Below are positions 1 through 12,312 of a stretch of DNA of 64,000 nt, one piece after another. The position numbers and the translations under genes are program-made. The notes under the pieces are model-generated. The model was not told the DNA's origin. It saw only the letters and a program-made list of their open reading frames with translations, and did no database searches. Source of the stretch: Leptodontidium sp. MPI-SDFR-AT-0119 (lineage: Eukaryota; Ascomycota; Leotiomycetes; Helotiales; Leptodontidiaceae); contig JAHLEZ010000002.1 in NCBI GenBank assembly GCA_020726505.1, positions 3,782,001-3,846,000 of the forward strand, given 5' to 3'. Each line of letters begins with the position of its first letter. The first letter of the stretch is position 1.

Positions 1-767
1 ACCCCCAATCCAGACGCCCTCAAATTCCTGCCGAACCATCCTATACTGCCTCCTGGCCTATCCTCTCCGTTTCTCGAATACCTGAATCCCCGAGCGACTC
101 TCGCGCCGCCACATCCATCACCTCTCGCAGCGCAGCTGATGAACATTGATGGTATCACTTCTGTATTCTACGGAGCAGATTTCATCACAGTCACAAAGGC
201 GGCAGATGCGAATTGGGCGCATGTCAAGCCAGAGGTTTTCAGTCTGATTACAGAAGCTGTAACATCCGGAGCACAGATTGTGAACATTACCGAAAGCAAA
301 TCTGGAGAGCAGGGTCAAGATGGAGGGGAGGAGGACAGTCTCAGTTATAATGAGAACGACAGTGAAGTGGTTGGAATGATCAAGGAGCTTTTGGAAACGA
401 GAATCAGACCCGCAATCCAAGAGGATGGCGGAGACATTGAATTCCGAGGATTTGAAGAAGGAATGGTCCTTCTGAAGCTCCGAGGAGCGTGTAGAACTTG
501 CGACTCGAGTACAGTCACGTTGAAAAATGGCATAGAGGGTATGCTGATGCACTATGTAAGTCATTCGAGGGCTCAAGACCTAGTTAACAGGGCTGACAAA
601 AATGATAGATTGAGGAGGTCAAAGGTGTCACTCAAGTCCTTGATCAGGAGGAGGAGATTGCGGCTCTTGAGTTCGCAAAGTTTGAGGAGAAGCTCAGATT
701 GCAGAAAGGTCCTGATGCAGCGCCTTCCACCGTTGGTAAAGGATCCCTGGATACGGTGCCAGGTTAA
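1..767 (+). CDS. NFU1: NFU1-type iron-sulfur cluster scaffold, 5' truncated by window edge
   Basis: Exons 1-555 and 609-767; intron 556-608 (53 nt, gtaagt...gatag). The frame is open from base 1, so the N-terminus and mitochondrial targeting signal lie outside the window. The visible start (TPNPDALKFLP) is the Nfu N-terminal domain, followed by a short acidic linker and the NifU C-terminal domain. That domain carries the cluster-binding CxxC (CRTC, about nt 490-501) in the context GACRTC. Splicing restores the usual continuation MHYIEEVKGV, and the protein ends in a short tail before TAA at 765-767. NFU1 family proteins deliver [4Fe-4S] clusters to mitochondrial enzymes such as lipoate synthase. 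The identification rests on the two-domain order and the CxxC; the exact 5' structure cannot be seen. Confidence 0.93.
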
Positions 768-3700
768 AGCCTGCCATTCCATTGTCGTCTCTAGGATCAG
801 ACGTATGTGTTTGAACTTTCGACGCATATCCGAACTACGAATGCTCTTGGGAGTATCCGATTTGGCAGTGAGCTGAGGGATGTAGGATTAATGACCACTT
901 GTACCGATTTGGGAGGCATTCACTACACATATACCACCATGCCGTCTCGTGTGTCAATGAAATGTGGCATGACTTTGTATGCGGACACTCGTTTGTGAAT
1001 ATATTGCACTCGGACCAACTGTCGTTTCACAGCATTCGAATTATCCATATGAAGTTTCGTGCATTGGGTTGCCCCTCCTTTCGCTTCGATCTGTTGAGCA
1101 GCCCCTCAAGACGCCACTGTTTGAAGGACATCGCAACCAAGGTGCTGCGAGGTATCCCAAACAAGGTGACAACCAATGTGCAGATTCTTACTAACATCCA
1201 GTTTTCATCTCTACGGGTTCGAATTGACTCACAATATGGCCCCTGTAGCTTTTCCCGCCAACTACGAGGCGTCCGGGACAGATATCGAAAACTCATCTCT
1301 TCAACCACTTTCGTGTTCTTCCAGTCGATTGGTCAAAAGGAGGCTGCTCCATCGAACGATGGGGTTGCGGTAAAATGGTCCGGCGGCGAATCACAAGTTC
1401 GCATTACTACCCACCCTCAAGCTTTTGAGCTGCAGGATCCAAGGGGTTGCAGCTGTAGGATGATCTGTGCTGTAATCCTTGAACAGTCTGCAATATCATT
1501 TTCCACTGGGCTGCCTGGCTGCCAAAGCGGCATTGAACAAACCTGGCTTCTCGACCGGCTCGTTTTTGTCTTCAGATATCCGTTTCTCGAGTCCTCAAGA
1601 CCTTGTGTCTGAAAGTTGTGTAACCAATTCCACAGTTTCTTCTCTTTTCAGCTGATAGTCACCACCTTTTCCCGAGTTTCAATAGTAAAGATGGAGATCG
1701 AATCTAAGAAGCGGCAAGTGGAGTTCGTGGAAAGCTATTAGTAGTGCCGCTTTTCCAGTATGAACCCCTGGCCGTGAGATGGCTCTGTGATAGGCTCCCT
1801 TTTTTGCAACGAAAGTGGTTGTGATCAGACATTTCCCCGCATTATTCCAAAGTCGGGGGGGTTCTTTGCAAAACCAATATGCTACCCGTACTGTACGGTA
1901 CATACCGACAGAAGTGTATCGATCGGCTGGTCCGCCGTCGGACGATGGATGGCGAATACCTAGCGATCCCAAAACACGCAGTGAGTGGTTCGTTCCTTAA
2001 ACGAGAATCTGGGGAAGTTCACGATGGACGACGCCAATCAATGATGTTCAGTTGCTTGCTCACTTCGGGCCGTGCTTGACACATGCGAGCGTGCCGTCAC
2101 GGCGTGAGCCGGGGGAGAAGCATGAGGGGAATGCAAGCAGCAGAGCAAAACCGAAGTAAAAGGAAGGTAAAGAAAGGGACGCAGGCCGGCCAGTTCCATC
2201 CGACTGCGCTTGACGACGGTTGAGGCAGGAGCAGAAGCCCAATTGAGGGGAGGGTGGCGGCAGCTAATTAATGTGCCTACGGAGAGTATGCTGCTAGTGA
2301 GCAATACCCCGTACTGTACTGTACTGTACTTAGCAGAGAGGCAAGCCCTTCAGGGTCTAGGCGTGTTTCCGTGTGGGGTTCAACCCCCCAAGCCCGCCCC
2401 CCAAGACTCCCCCAGACCATTCGGCATCGCAAGTGCAGAAGTTAAAACTTCGACGCCCGTTTGCCTCTTGTTGTGGCCTCCCTCCCTTCCCACTGGCCGT
2501 CCTCGGTTCCGTGTGTAAGACGGAAGGAAAATCAGATCTCCAATGATCTGGAGAATGGAAAGGCGGAGGAGTCTACGATGCATGGCTCTCCCTACCTCAC
2601 CTCACCTCACCTCACCTCAGCTTTTCCTCTTGCCATCCCTCATCCCCCTCCACGAACAAGGCGTGTGACTTCTTCGCCATGCCCAGCAGAGAAGGCTGCT
2701 CTAGAATGGAAGAGCACTAACAACCCACCTCCAGATGCAGCCATCATTGGTGGAAGGGGAGCAGGGCAAGGCAAGGTAAGGCAAGGGATGGTTGGGGTTG
2801 GGGGGTTTGCAGTTGTGCCGTCCTACTTAACTGTAAAGTAATGTCGCAGTATGTATGCCTATCTAGACTTGATATGATATATTTTGTTCAGTAGTTGCAT
2901 ACATATATTTAGAAAGAATCGATTAACAGTCCGTCTCTCTGTCTAACTCCGTTCCGCAGCTTTCTTTCTTTCCTTCCCCTGTCTCCTCCTGTGCAAGCTG
3001 CCCGACATCCTGAAGTTCCGAGCCTTTTCATGCACCCAAGCCCTGTCGCCCCCGCCCCGTAGCCCCCTCTATCCACTAGTGAGTAGTGTCTTCCAGGGCA
3101 CCCAGGGCTGGCTCCCAGGACTCCCAGCTAGTGTGCATGCATCCACATCCACCTCTCATCCATCCACATCGCCCAGCGACCAACTAACTGCGCTTGCACT
3201 GCACTGCATCGCATCCGCATTCTCTCTCTCCTGCTTCAACTACTGCTGCTGCTGCTTCTTCTCCTCCTTCTCCTATCCTGTTTCTTACACTGCGCGACTG
3301 CTCTCTCTGGAGAACATCGGCTGAAACTCCCCTCTTTCGACAATTCCAATCCCAATCCTCGATACCCCGAGCCATCAGCACCGCTGTAGTACAAGGAGGG
3401 ATCTCTGCTCTTGTGGCAAACCGGACGGAATCCACTGGCGTGGTCATACTTAACTCGAGGAGTTCCCCGCATGCGCCCCAACACCTATCTACCTACACCT
3501 CCCACCTCCTGCTCATCCTCATCCTCCAAACTTTCTCGAACTCCACAGCAGCAGCTCTCGAGAGTGAGCTTTCCCATAAACCTGATCATGGGCCACGAAT
3601 AACCCAGGCAAACCAAGCCTCCACCCCAAACAAAACCCTTTTGCGCAAGAAGGCTGTACGATTCTCGGTTTTCTTTACACAACTCTGGTGTCAACAACGC

Positions 3701-5348
3701 GGCGAACATTAGAAAGGGTCTTTGGATTGAAAAAAATAATAAATTGTGCAAAAAGCGACTTCGGCAGATACATTTAGAAGGGGTTTACGATTTATACGGC
3801 AATTGCGGTTGTTTGGACTTGTGGTGAGAGAGAGATTGTTCATTCCGTGCGGCTGTTCGGCTGCAAAGTACCCTCCCTCTGTTTTCTGGCGGAATAACAG
3901 CTAATACAAAGCTTTGTGATAGATACCACTTCTAAATTCCTTTTCGGATTTCAATTTGTTTGGCATAATAGTTCGGTGGTGGTAAGTGGCTGCTTTCTTG
4001 CCCGTCTCGCAACCCCTCATACTACTGTCGGAAACCAATCAGCCACGAGCCGCAATGAGGAAATACCTTTAGCTTTCACTTAAGCTCTTGGTTATCGGGG
4101 AAACCCGCATAAGGTTGAAGAGGAATAAAACCAGTGTTTTATTCAAGCCCAGAAGTGAAGCGACTTGTTAATTCTGGCTTGAGGCTCGTCTAAGCTGGTC
4201 AATACTTGTCAAGGTTCGAAATGTAAAGAACCTCCACGAGCCCTCTCCTAAAAGCTTCTCCTACTCCTTGACTGTTCTCATATGTCCTAGACAGGTTCTA
4301 GGACATTGGCCTGTAATTGAGAGTCACTATCTTTAGCCTGTCCGCTGGAAGTCCAACATTCGAATAGGAGTACCAGCCTCAGCCTCATCCTCATCAGGCC
4401 ATGATGCCTTTCAACCCTGGACATACCTCAAGACAACTTTACTGACTTGTTGGCAATAACTTCTAGACGTTTGATATACTTATAATTCAAGTTTTCAACA
4501 GACTTCGGCTAGCGCCAACTTCGACACTCAACATCACAACGCGCATCCTCACACCAACCTCTACCCTTTTCCTCTCATCGCCTCTTGACTTTCAACCGAC
4601 TTGATTGTCCTGTGTATTCTTTCATACGGTTGAGTCGTCTTGTGGCTGTTCAGCTTCCACTGGTCATTTCTCTAGTCGCGTCCTTGACTCACTACACACC
4701 TCCCTCACTCTCCACACTTCTCTCTCCCTCGACAACCACCACCACAAAGATTCTTCCCAGAGACTGTAGCAGCGTCTCCTTTCTTCACCTTAAGCGGTGA
4801 TTGAGAAACTCTGATCGTTGCGACAGTTCTCAGATCTACAACTTGTCATTTGTTGGCTGTTGATTTTGTCAACCTCAACTCTCGTGACAGCTACAGGTAC
4901 GTTCAGGTCAATCACAACACCTCTTTCTTCTTCTTTTACAGTCAGATCTACGTCATTGCGTTGTCTCCTGTCGTCGCACCTCACCTCACCTCACCTGTAA
5001 ACCGCGGAGCTCTGTCTCCTGATGGCTGCCTATTCCCTCCAATGTACAAGTATCACTGGCCCATCTCAAGATCTGGTCTGTACAGAAGATCTACAGAGTT
5101 TGGCATTGCAATTTCACTCCTCTATGGCAGATTGCAACTCCAAATACTGTTTGGTCGCCATATCCTTCCCTTCTCTCTATCTGTCTCCTAAATCTGTACC
5201 TTACTTTTGCTTCCAAAGCGATATTTCAGAATTGGCACCTTCTCCACGCTCCACCCCCTCATCCAACCTTCAATCTAGCTTTCAAATATTCACTGAGCGC
5301 GAGACTGACATATCACAGGAGCTTTTCCCCAATACAGGTGCCTCCATC
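768..5348. other. 4.6 kb intergenic region: 3' UTR, promoter and long leader
   Basis: I find no convincing gene on either strand. 768 to about 2300 is mixed sequence with unsupported ORFs, the longest 899-1612 (+). 2596-2620 is a (CTCAC)n tract and 2311-2330 is (GTACT)x4. From about 2940 to 5300 the plus strand is strongly C/T-rich, as is usual for fungal promoters and 5' UTRs. The PSP1 gene leader probably starts near 4500-4600. A candidate 5' UTR intron is 4897-4941 (gtacgt...tttacag, 45 nt). The open frame reaches back from 5349 to 5022 but looks like leader. Confidence 0.5.
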
Positions 5349-8137
5349 ATGGCGTCAAACGCCGGCAAGATTGGGGCTGGTGGCGGCAAGAGTGCGCCTT
5401 CCAACCCTTCCTCCATGACCTCGAGCAATCCTTCGATCCTACTCGATAAGTTCAATGGTCGGCGGTCCACACCTGATTCGGAAGCTCTAGCAAGCTCAGA
5501 TGATGAAGTCGAACGACAAGATCACCCCCAACCAACTACACAACCTCAGAAGCCCACTCGGAGACCTTCATGGTTGAACGATACTACAACACCCACAGGT
5601 CCTCAAGCCCGAAAGAGTTCGTTTGCCTCCAGTTCAATGTCTCCAACCACATCGCATCCAAGCACACCATCTGCAGAATCGAGCACCTGGGGCTCCCATA
5701 GTCAAGGAGGTCCTGGAGTTGGCCGTGGCCACACTACAGTCTCGACTGCTTTTCCGTGGGGCAGTGGAATTTGGAACAACGATGCTCGAAAGGAGCCACC
5801 ATCGAGATTGACCGAAGTCCTACCTTCTCCGACATCTATACACCCTCCCTCTGGCAATGGTTACTTTGGCGATATGAGCAGCAATCATCGAGATCCACCT
5901 TCGAACCCCAATATCCCGTTCGCTATCCCGCTTCACCCCACCCCAAAGACATATAGGTCGCAGTCATATTCTGTGGGACAACTTGACCCGGATTCGCCTG
6001 CTTCAACTACCTCATCTGGAACTGCACAGATGTTTACTGGTCGCGGAAGACCTCTGCAACATTCCGGTTTGCAGCATCGGCCATCGAGACCTAGCATGCT
6101 TAGCGAGATGTCTAATGAGGGAGGTCTAAGTAACTTAAAGGAGGTCGACGATGATGATGACGAAAGCACGAATGGATCTAACCACGGAGTCACTTTGCAA
6201 CAATCAAATGAAGCTAAGACGATTGAAATCCTGGCCCGCGAGAATGCCATATTGCGACAACAACAATACCACTCCCGCATTCGACCACGATCTTCAACGA
6301 GCAACGCTTATAGTCTAGGAAGCTATTCTCTCCAGGAAACTCTTCCAGAAGAATCCGACTATGCCATCGATGAACTTGAGGAGCTTCAACAAGACATGCA
6401 GACGAAGGCCATGCTAGGTCGCAGAATGAGCGAATACGGTGCCGCTGGTCAGCCTCGCATGTCACCATCGTACACTTCCCTTGAGAATCGCAAGCTTGAG
6501 AATGTCAAGAAGGCCTACTGGCAGAGCTCACCTGGATTTGGTGGACTGTCAGATATCCCCCAAAGCAGACGCCACTCCTTCGCCGATATTCCAACAAGAC
6601 AGGGGTCGATCAGCTCGGTCGGTGACCCTCTCTCCGCTCACGAAAATAGCATGCAAGAGAGTATGTCGCCAAAGGATTACCAAAATAGGTACCAAGATGG
6701 CACTGGCTACACGCTCAATGATCATGGTAAGTTACATCAGTTGCGCCGCTCGTCTCTCTGTGAAAACAAGCACATGAACACTCTATTCGAAGAGGAATGC
6801 AATGAGGCCATTGACTCACAAAAACCTACAGCAGCATCATACTTCGGTAGCATCGCGACTCTCCCAAGAAACGTCGATGCTTACGGCGCCCCTGCGTATC
6901 AAGCACCAGCCTATCCATATGCAAACGCAGCTGCTCAATATGGCGGTGGTCGAGCAGCATCGCCACATCGAAACATGTATGGTGTTCCACAGCCACGACA
7001 CAACCAGCTGCTGTATATCGTACTTTTCAAGTGCTCCCGGGCAGATGTTTTCTATGTTCAAGAGGGAACTGGATTGGCCGTCAAACCCGGAGATCTAGTT
7101 ATTGTCGAGGCTGATCGAGGAACCGACCTTGGAACTGTTGCTAGAGATAACGTTGACTGGAACACCGCCAAGGAACTCAAGGAACATTACGCCGAGGAGC
7201 ATTACAAGTGGCTCATGATGTACTCTCAAGGTGCCGCAGGTAACCAGGACGGTACTGGAGCTGGATTGATGGCCGCATCTAACGGTCTCCAAGGAAGCGC
7301 TGTCGGCGGCATGGGACCTCCAAATCAACATGGAATGCAAGAACCGAATCCCGGAGAGATCAAGCCAAAGATCATCAAGAGACTCGCTCAACAGCACGAG
7401 ATCCAGGCACTGCGAGACAAGGAAGGCAATGAGGCGAAGGCCAAGAGAGTGTGCATGCAAAAGGTCAAGGAACATGGACTTCACATGGAGATTCTCGATG
7501 CAGAGTTCCAGATGTGAGTACCACTTATGCTCAAAGAGGAGCTTTCACTGACTAGCTTTTTAGGGATTGGAAGAAGTTGACTTTCTACTACTTTGCCGAT
7601 GCTTACATCAACTTCAACTCGCTCGTCACTGACCTCTTCAAAGTCTACAAGACGAGAATCTGGATGTCTGCAATCAACCCGGCTTCGTTTGCTAGCCCAT
7701 CGCTTGGTCTTCAAGCTCCAAGTGGTATTGGCCCAGGTGCTGTTGGTGTCACTCGAACTCCAACCGAGAGACGTCCACAGGCTCCCGAGCAGCCAGCATA
7801 CCCTCAAGCTGCTCGAGGCTATCAAGGAGCCTTCGCTCAGCCATTCACTCCGAGTCTTGACCGCAATTCGATGCCACCAACCGCTTTTCAACCATCGGGA
7901 TATACGTATGGCTACTCACCATTCAACACAGCTCCACGTGCTCCAAGCAGTTTCGTACCTCTCGATCAATTCGGTGGCTTCTCATCGCAGGCCGGTTACC
8001 AAGGACTTCCGAATCGTTTCCCATCACCCCCCGAAGCTGCTGATCCCAGCGACTTTGGCCGACATGCAAGCGGTATTCCAACCTCCAATGATGGCTGGGT
8101 CTCGACGTTTCAGGGTCTGTCGATGAACAGTCGCTAG
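5349..8137 (+). CDS. PSP1 C-terminal domain protein (912 aa)
   Basis: Exons 5349-7513 and 7564-8137; intron 7514-7563 (50 nt, gtgagt...ttttag), giving Q-M-D-W across the junction. The first about 540 residues are Ser/Pro/Gln-rich and look disordered, with a run of aspartates near residue 265. A conserved block follows from about residue 553 (LLYIVLFKCSRADVFYV). The PSP1 C-terminal domain spans about 670-760 (KPKIIKRLAQQHEIQALRDK ... FYYFADAYINFNSLV). The tail is Pro/Gln-rich. I chose ATG 5349 (MASNAGKIG) although the frame is open from 5022, because the extra 109 codons are C/T-rich and leader-like. The domain is named after yeast PSP1, a high-copy suppressor of DNA polymerase alpha mutants; its biochemical role is unclear. 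Confidence 0.88.
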
Positions 8138-9532
8138 GAGCCGTTCGACGACAATAGACCATAGCGGACTGCACTCCTTCTGTCAACCACTCATACGCAG
8201 TCTCTCCTGGTGTAACCCTTTTCCATTTCTTTCATCGACACATCTCCATAGACTCACAGCTGTCAACACTTTCCAGAGAGAACCGTTGGCATCCATTAGA
8301 TACTTTAGACCTGGACTTGCAGAAACTCGACCTGGGCGGCCGCCTCTTTAGTGCTGAAGATCAAAGCGCTGAAGACGATAACTTGTCGTTATGCACCTCC
8401 AATAACATAACCCTGGACATAACCTCTCGCCAGTCCAACACCACTTTCGATATTCACTTCGTTGTCTCACTTCCTCGATTTTTCAATTTCCATATCGGCA
8501 TCTAGCGCCCGGTGTGTCTGGTGATTGGCTTCACATTGGCTTCACAGCTAGTCATCTTTCGCCCGCCTTAGCCTTCAAAATGGACGTTCTTGATGCCTCG
8601 TATCGCCTGGGTCTCGTTATCAGCAAGCTTTTCCCATCCTAATGATTCCACTGGGCAGATCGATCATCATCACCATCGAGAGCCTTAGGATATTGCTTCG
8701 CGTTTTTCGGATTGGCGATTTGCATCATCGAATCTCACCGGCCAGGTTTAGGGCATAGCAGACTTTGATCTTTCCTATTTTTGTTTCCATTGCACATTGT
8801 TTTCAGCAGGAGGGTATTCAGCGCATCAAGACGGGGCGTTTTCTTGTTTTTCTTTCCATTTTCCATGTTTTGTTTTCCCACTCTCGTTAACGAATCTCAC
8901 GACAAAATGGGTACAATTTCTGGAGGGAGACGGGTGTGAGAGCGAGAGAGAATGAGAGAGAGAGAGACAGAGTTTAGACAGATTTCGCGAAGCAAATACG
9001 GGCGCAGGTGTCATCGGGCAAGGCGGTCGGGTCGGATATGGGATATTAAAAAGAGACAATTGGGTAATTTGAAAGGATAACGGGACTCCGATCGATACCT
9101 TTGTTCTCAAAATGGCTTCTTTTCTTCATGTGCGTGCGGGCGGGCTTGTAAAGGGACGAGATAAATCAAACAATCACCTGGCAATAGCAGAATGAAGATA
9201 TGTGCATTATTTCCTCCGTCTCATCAATGCATTCATTGCATGCATGTGTGTTTGAGAATTGACATTCCTCATTGAAGAGAGCTAGGTAAGCATACTGGGC
9301 ATCTCGCCATCTCATAACGTATGGGCTGCCCTGCCTGCCTGCCTGCCTGCCTGTGGTCTGTTTACACAAAAGCAGAAGGTACGGTGGTGAGCAAGCGAGC
9401 GGCTTCCTTCATTGCAAATCCCCTCCCCATTTCCCCAGGTATCTCCTCGCCATCTCCTCACCAAACATCAACAACGCCTGTACACATCGCAGCATCATCA
9501 GCCTCGTCAGCATCATCACTACGAACCCAGCC
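8138..9532. other. Intergenic: PSP1-gene 3' UTR and next promoter
   Basis: No gene seen. It contains a GA-rich microsatellite at about 8938-8970 and a perfect (TGCC)n tract at about 9328-9353, about 180 bp upstream of the next start codon. Confidence 0.5.
9328..9353. repeat. (TGCC)n microsatellite
   Basis: About six uninterrupted tetranucleotide units lie in the promoter of the 9533 gene. Related GGCT/GGCA arrays recur upstream of other genes in the window. Confidence 0.9.
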
Positions 9533-10660
9533 ATGGCCAGAACGTCATCCAAGCGCAAATCTGAAAGTGAGTGCCCTCCGCTTGCCTCCCAATTGCCCGT
9601 GATACTGGGCCGCAACACAGGACTAAAATTGACTCTTCACAGGCGCACTGCCAGCCGGGAAGAGCAAGCACCGCAAGACCTCTGCCCAGAAGGAAGACGC
9701 TTCGGACTCAGCGGGAGATGAATCCAGCGACCATATCTTCGTCGATCAAGGACCCGTCGCCCAAAAGCAGATCAAAAAGAACTCTCTGAAATCGCGTAGA
9801 TCAGAGCCTGTCAAGCGCACTGTCCGATCAGATGAGTACGAGGAAGATGAAGGTCGATCGCAAGGCCAGTATGTATCACGTCTAACCCACACGATATCGC
9901 TATCTTGTCATCGGCTCGTTCTGGAGAATCTGACTCGGCCGTCGTGAGTCCACCCGCTGACATCTCGCAGGCAGTTTCTCGCCGGTGTTGCGTTTGTGAG
10001 CAAGCTCAAGAAACAAACTGCCAAAGCAGATAAGGAATTCATGATCAAATTCGAGGGCAAGATCGATGGTGCAGAGGAATCCATGAGGATGCATCTTCGA
10101 GATGCCAGCATTGAAGCGTATTGACCCCAATCTAACCCGTTGGGTCTCTGTTATGGCTGACTCTCTGCAGAAGTAAATGGGATTCGGAATTTACTGAGAC
10201 CTTCAAACATGCCTACGCCGCTTCACGTCCACTACCTCCTACTGCAAACGGTAAATCGCAAGCCAAAGGCCTGTCGAAGGACATCTCGTTTGCCATGTTA
10301 TTCGACCGAAGTCAGAGAACGATCGAGGACGCCAAGCTCATCATCGAGAAGTACGAGACCGCTCGCGAGAAAACATCCATGGTTGAGACAGCGAGATTCA
10401 GGGATAACAAATGGGACGAAGAGAACGAGCGAACAGCCGAAATTCTGGCGGCTGGACACAAGATTGGCTTGGAGAAGTACAACGCAATGTTGATGGGATC
10501 TAGTGGACCAGACATTGAGGATGATGATTCTATCGCTGCCGATCTGATATACCCGGAAGCTGAAGGAGGAAACACATCCACACCCTGGGGAGGGATTGCC
10601 AAAAAGGGCGAGAAGACGATGCGAAAGCTGGTCAAGGCTATTGTGATGGAGGTTATATGA
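9533..10660 (+). CDS. Uncharacterised basic protein, four exons (298 aa)
   Basis: Exons 9533-9566, 9643-9868, 9971-10117 and 10171-10660; introns of 76, 102 and 53 nt with GT-AG borders and the phase kept throughout. I do not recognise the family. The N-terminal 85 residues are rich in Lys, Arg, Ser and acidic residues (starting MARTSSKRKSES) and look like a disordered, possibly nuclear-targeted tail. From about residue 87 the protein is helical and charged (QQFLAGVAFVSKLKKQ ... MRMHLRDASIEASKW). A second helical block (MLFDRSQRTIEDAKLI ... EEN) follows. The C-terminus is acidic and then ends with GEKTMRKLVKAIV. There is no catalytic motif or membrane segment. It could be a coiled-coil chromatin or division protein, but that is only a guess from composition. 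Confidence 0.78.
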
Positions 10661-11571
10661 AGCAGAGAATCATGTGGCATTGAGAGATTGAAGGATGATG
10701 TTGCATATCACTATGCTGTTAACTTGCTAGAGTTGTGGCTATTTCATGAGCTTTAGGTAGATTATGAGTGAAAATTTAGCTCCGTCGAAGTGCAATCTGA
10801 ATGGAGACATTGATGCTGACTTGTTGTTCTGAAACTCGAACCCTACAATTGCCAGATCGAACGAGGCCAGAGGGATTTCTATACGCCTTCATCACCTCTT
10901 TGCCTTTTTTGCCTACTAACGTCCACAGGTTATTTCTTCTCATTTCCAGAACATCTTGTCAAGCCTCCAGCCCAGCGAGGTAGTCTGTCTGCCTTGGAAT
11001 CTCGAAATCAGAACTCCACAACAGCCTCGCATGCATCACCAGCAATTCCTATCAAGCCAGAACCAGTTACCGTCTACAATAGCCAGACATTCACACCAAC
11101 AGTACTACAAAAGAGATGATACGCCTCATATCTACCATAGTATCCTCAACAAATAGGCGAGTCGTCATTACCAACCCACCGAAAACCACCGACCGCACTA
11201 CTCTAAAAAGAATATCTCGTGAGATTCTTTAGATAATTATTTTTCTTCTTCTTCGGTTTTCTTAGGCTCTGAATGTGAGTCTCCCGTGGAGATATTTAAC
11301 ATGAAATGGAATAAATATTGTACCTGCGCCGTAACAACGCACAAGGCTCTTTGGGGGGGGGGAGGGGGGTTTAAGTTGGAGTTTTTGGAATCCTGATCGT
11401 ATTTCTCCCTCTTATTTTCTTGGCTATGGAGTGTGTAGAGGTGAGATTCTTTGGCTTTTGTGTATCGTGAGGGTAAGTTGTTGCATTGCTTGGGGAGCCA
11501 TGAGGAGGGATGAAAGATTTTGGTTTTTGGGAATAGGATTCTTGCTGGTTGTGGTTCTGGAGTTTTTGGGG

Positions 11572-11892
11572 GGGAGGGGTTGACTGAGCGAGGTGGTGGG
11601 TGCGTGAAGATTTGTTTGGAGGGATTGATGCGTTGCTTCGTATGATGGGTAGTAGTGGTGTGTGGATGGATGTGCTTGATGGTGATGGGGAGGTTGGGGA
11701 GCTAGTTAGGGAGTATGCGGTGGGGTGCAGGGAGGGGAGGGGAGGGGGCTTGGCTGGGCGAAATGGTGCGTGAAGATTTGTTAGGGAGGGATTGATGCAT
11801 AGGATAGGACTTGGGTGGTGTGTGGATATGGATGTGCTTGATTTTGGAGAAGTAGTAACGGAGTATGGGGTGGGGTGTAGGGAGGGGAAGTA
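11572..11892. repeat. Degenerate tandem duplication in G-rich DNA
   Basis: Copy 1 is about 11572-11735 and copy 2 about 11741-11892. Shared landmarks keep their order: TGCGTGAAGATTTGTT at 11601 and 11767, a TGTGGATATGGATG-like block at 11661 and 11821, GAGTATG(C/G)GGTGGGGTG at 11711 and 11861. Spacing shrinks from 166 to 150 nt through small indels. Confidence 0.75.
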
Positions 11893-12038
11893 GAAGGATT
11901 TATGGAGAGGGGAGATGGGAAAGCTATGGAGCTGTGGATGAGGGCGTGGAGGGCGTAGAGGACCGTTGTGAAGTTGTGCTGTTTACCTGGTGAGGAGGAC
12001 GAACTTTTTGGGTGTGAGGCGAGATTGGCGCTGAAAGT

Positions 12039-12312
12039 ATTGTTGCTGTTATTAGAAAGGTGCCTGTGATGGAGAGGATTGTGGAGAATTTGAGATCTTT
12101 CAATGCTACGAAATTCTAACTTGGAATTTCTAAGTTTGCAATATTATGTGGTCTTTATGACTTCGAGGGCAACTCAAGATATTGTTACTGTTACTCGAAC
12201 GGTACCTGTGAAGAGAGGTTTATAGAGCATTCAAGATCTTTCAGTGCTACGAAGTTCCGACTTTGCGGTATCGTTTGGCCTTTATGGCATCGGGAACAAC
12301 TCCAAGTATTTG
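12039..12312. repeat. Degenerate 142-nt tandem duplication, two copies
   Basis: Copy 1 is 12039-12180 and copy 2 is 12181 to about 12312. Both run through ATTGTT(G/A)CTGTTA, then GGT(G/A)CCTGTGA, then AGATCTTTCA(A/G)TGCTACGAA, then TTTATG. The copies differ by many substitutions, so the duplication is old. Confidence 0.8.

Noticed and set aside
1214..1228. T-loop-like GGGTTCGAATTGA word
   Set aside because: No cloverleaf could be drawn around it; acceptor and anticodon stems are missing.
899..1612. 237-codon plus-strand ORF after NFU1
   Set aside because: Its composition shows no domain, signal or codon pattern like its neighbours, there is no plausible leader, and it overlaps unrelated ORFs in other frames.
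3194..3712. 172-codon plus-strand ORF in C/T-rich DNA
   Set aside because: Pyrimidine-rich leaders naturally lack stops in some frames; the Ser/Pro/Leu content is low complexity and no homology is recognisable.
11203..11232. Hairpin-like inverted repeat after the 9533 gene
   Set aside because: The arms need two internal insertions to pair, and rho-independent-style terminators have no meaning for Pol II genes; kept only as a remark.
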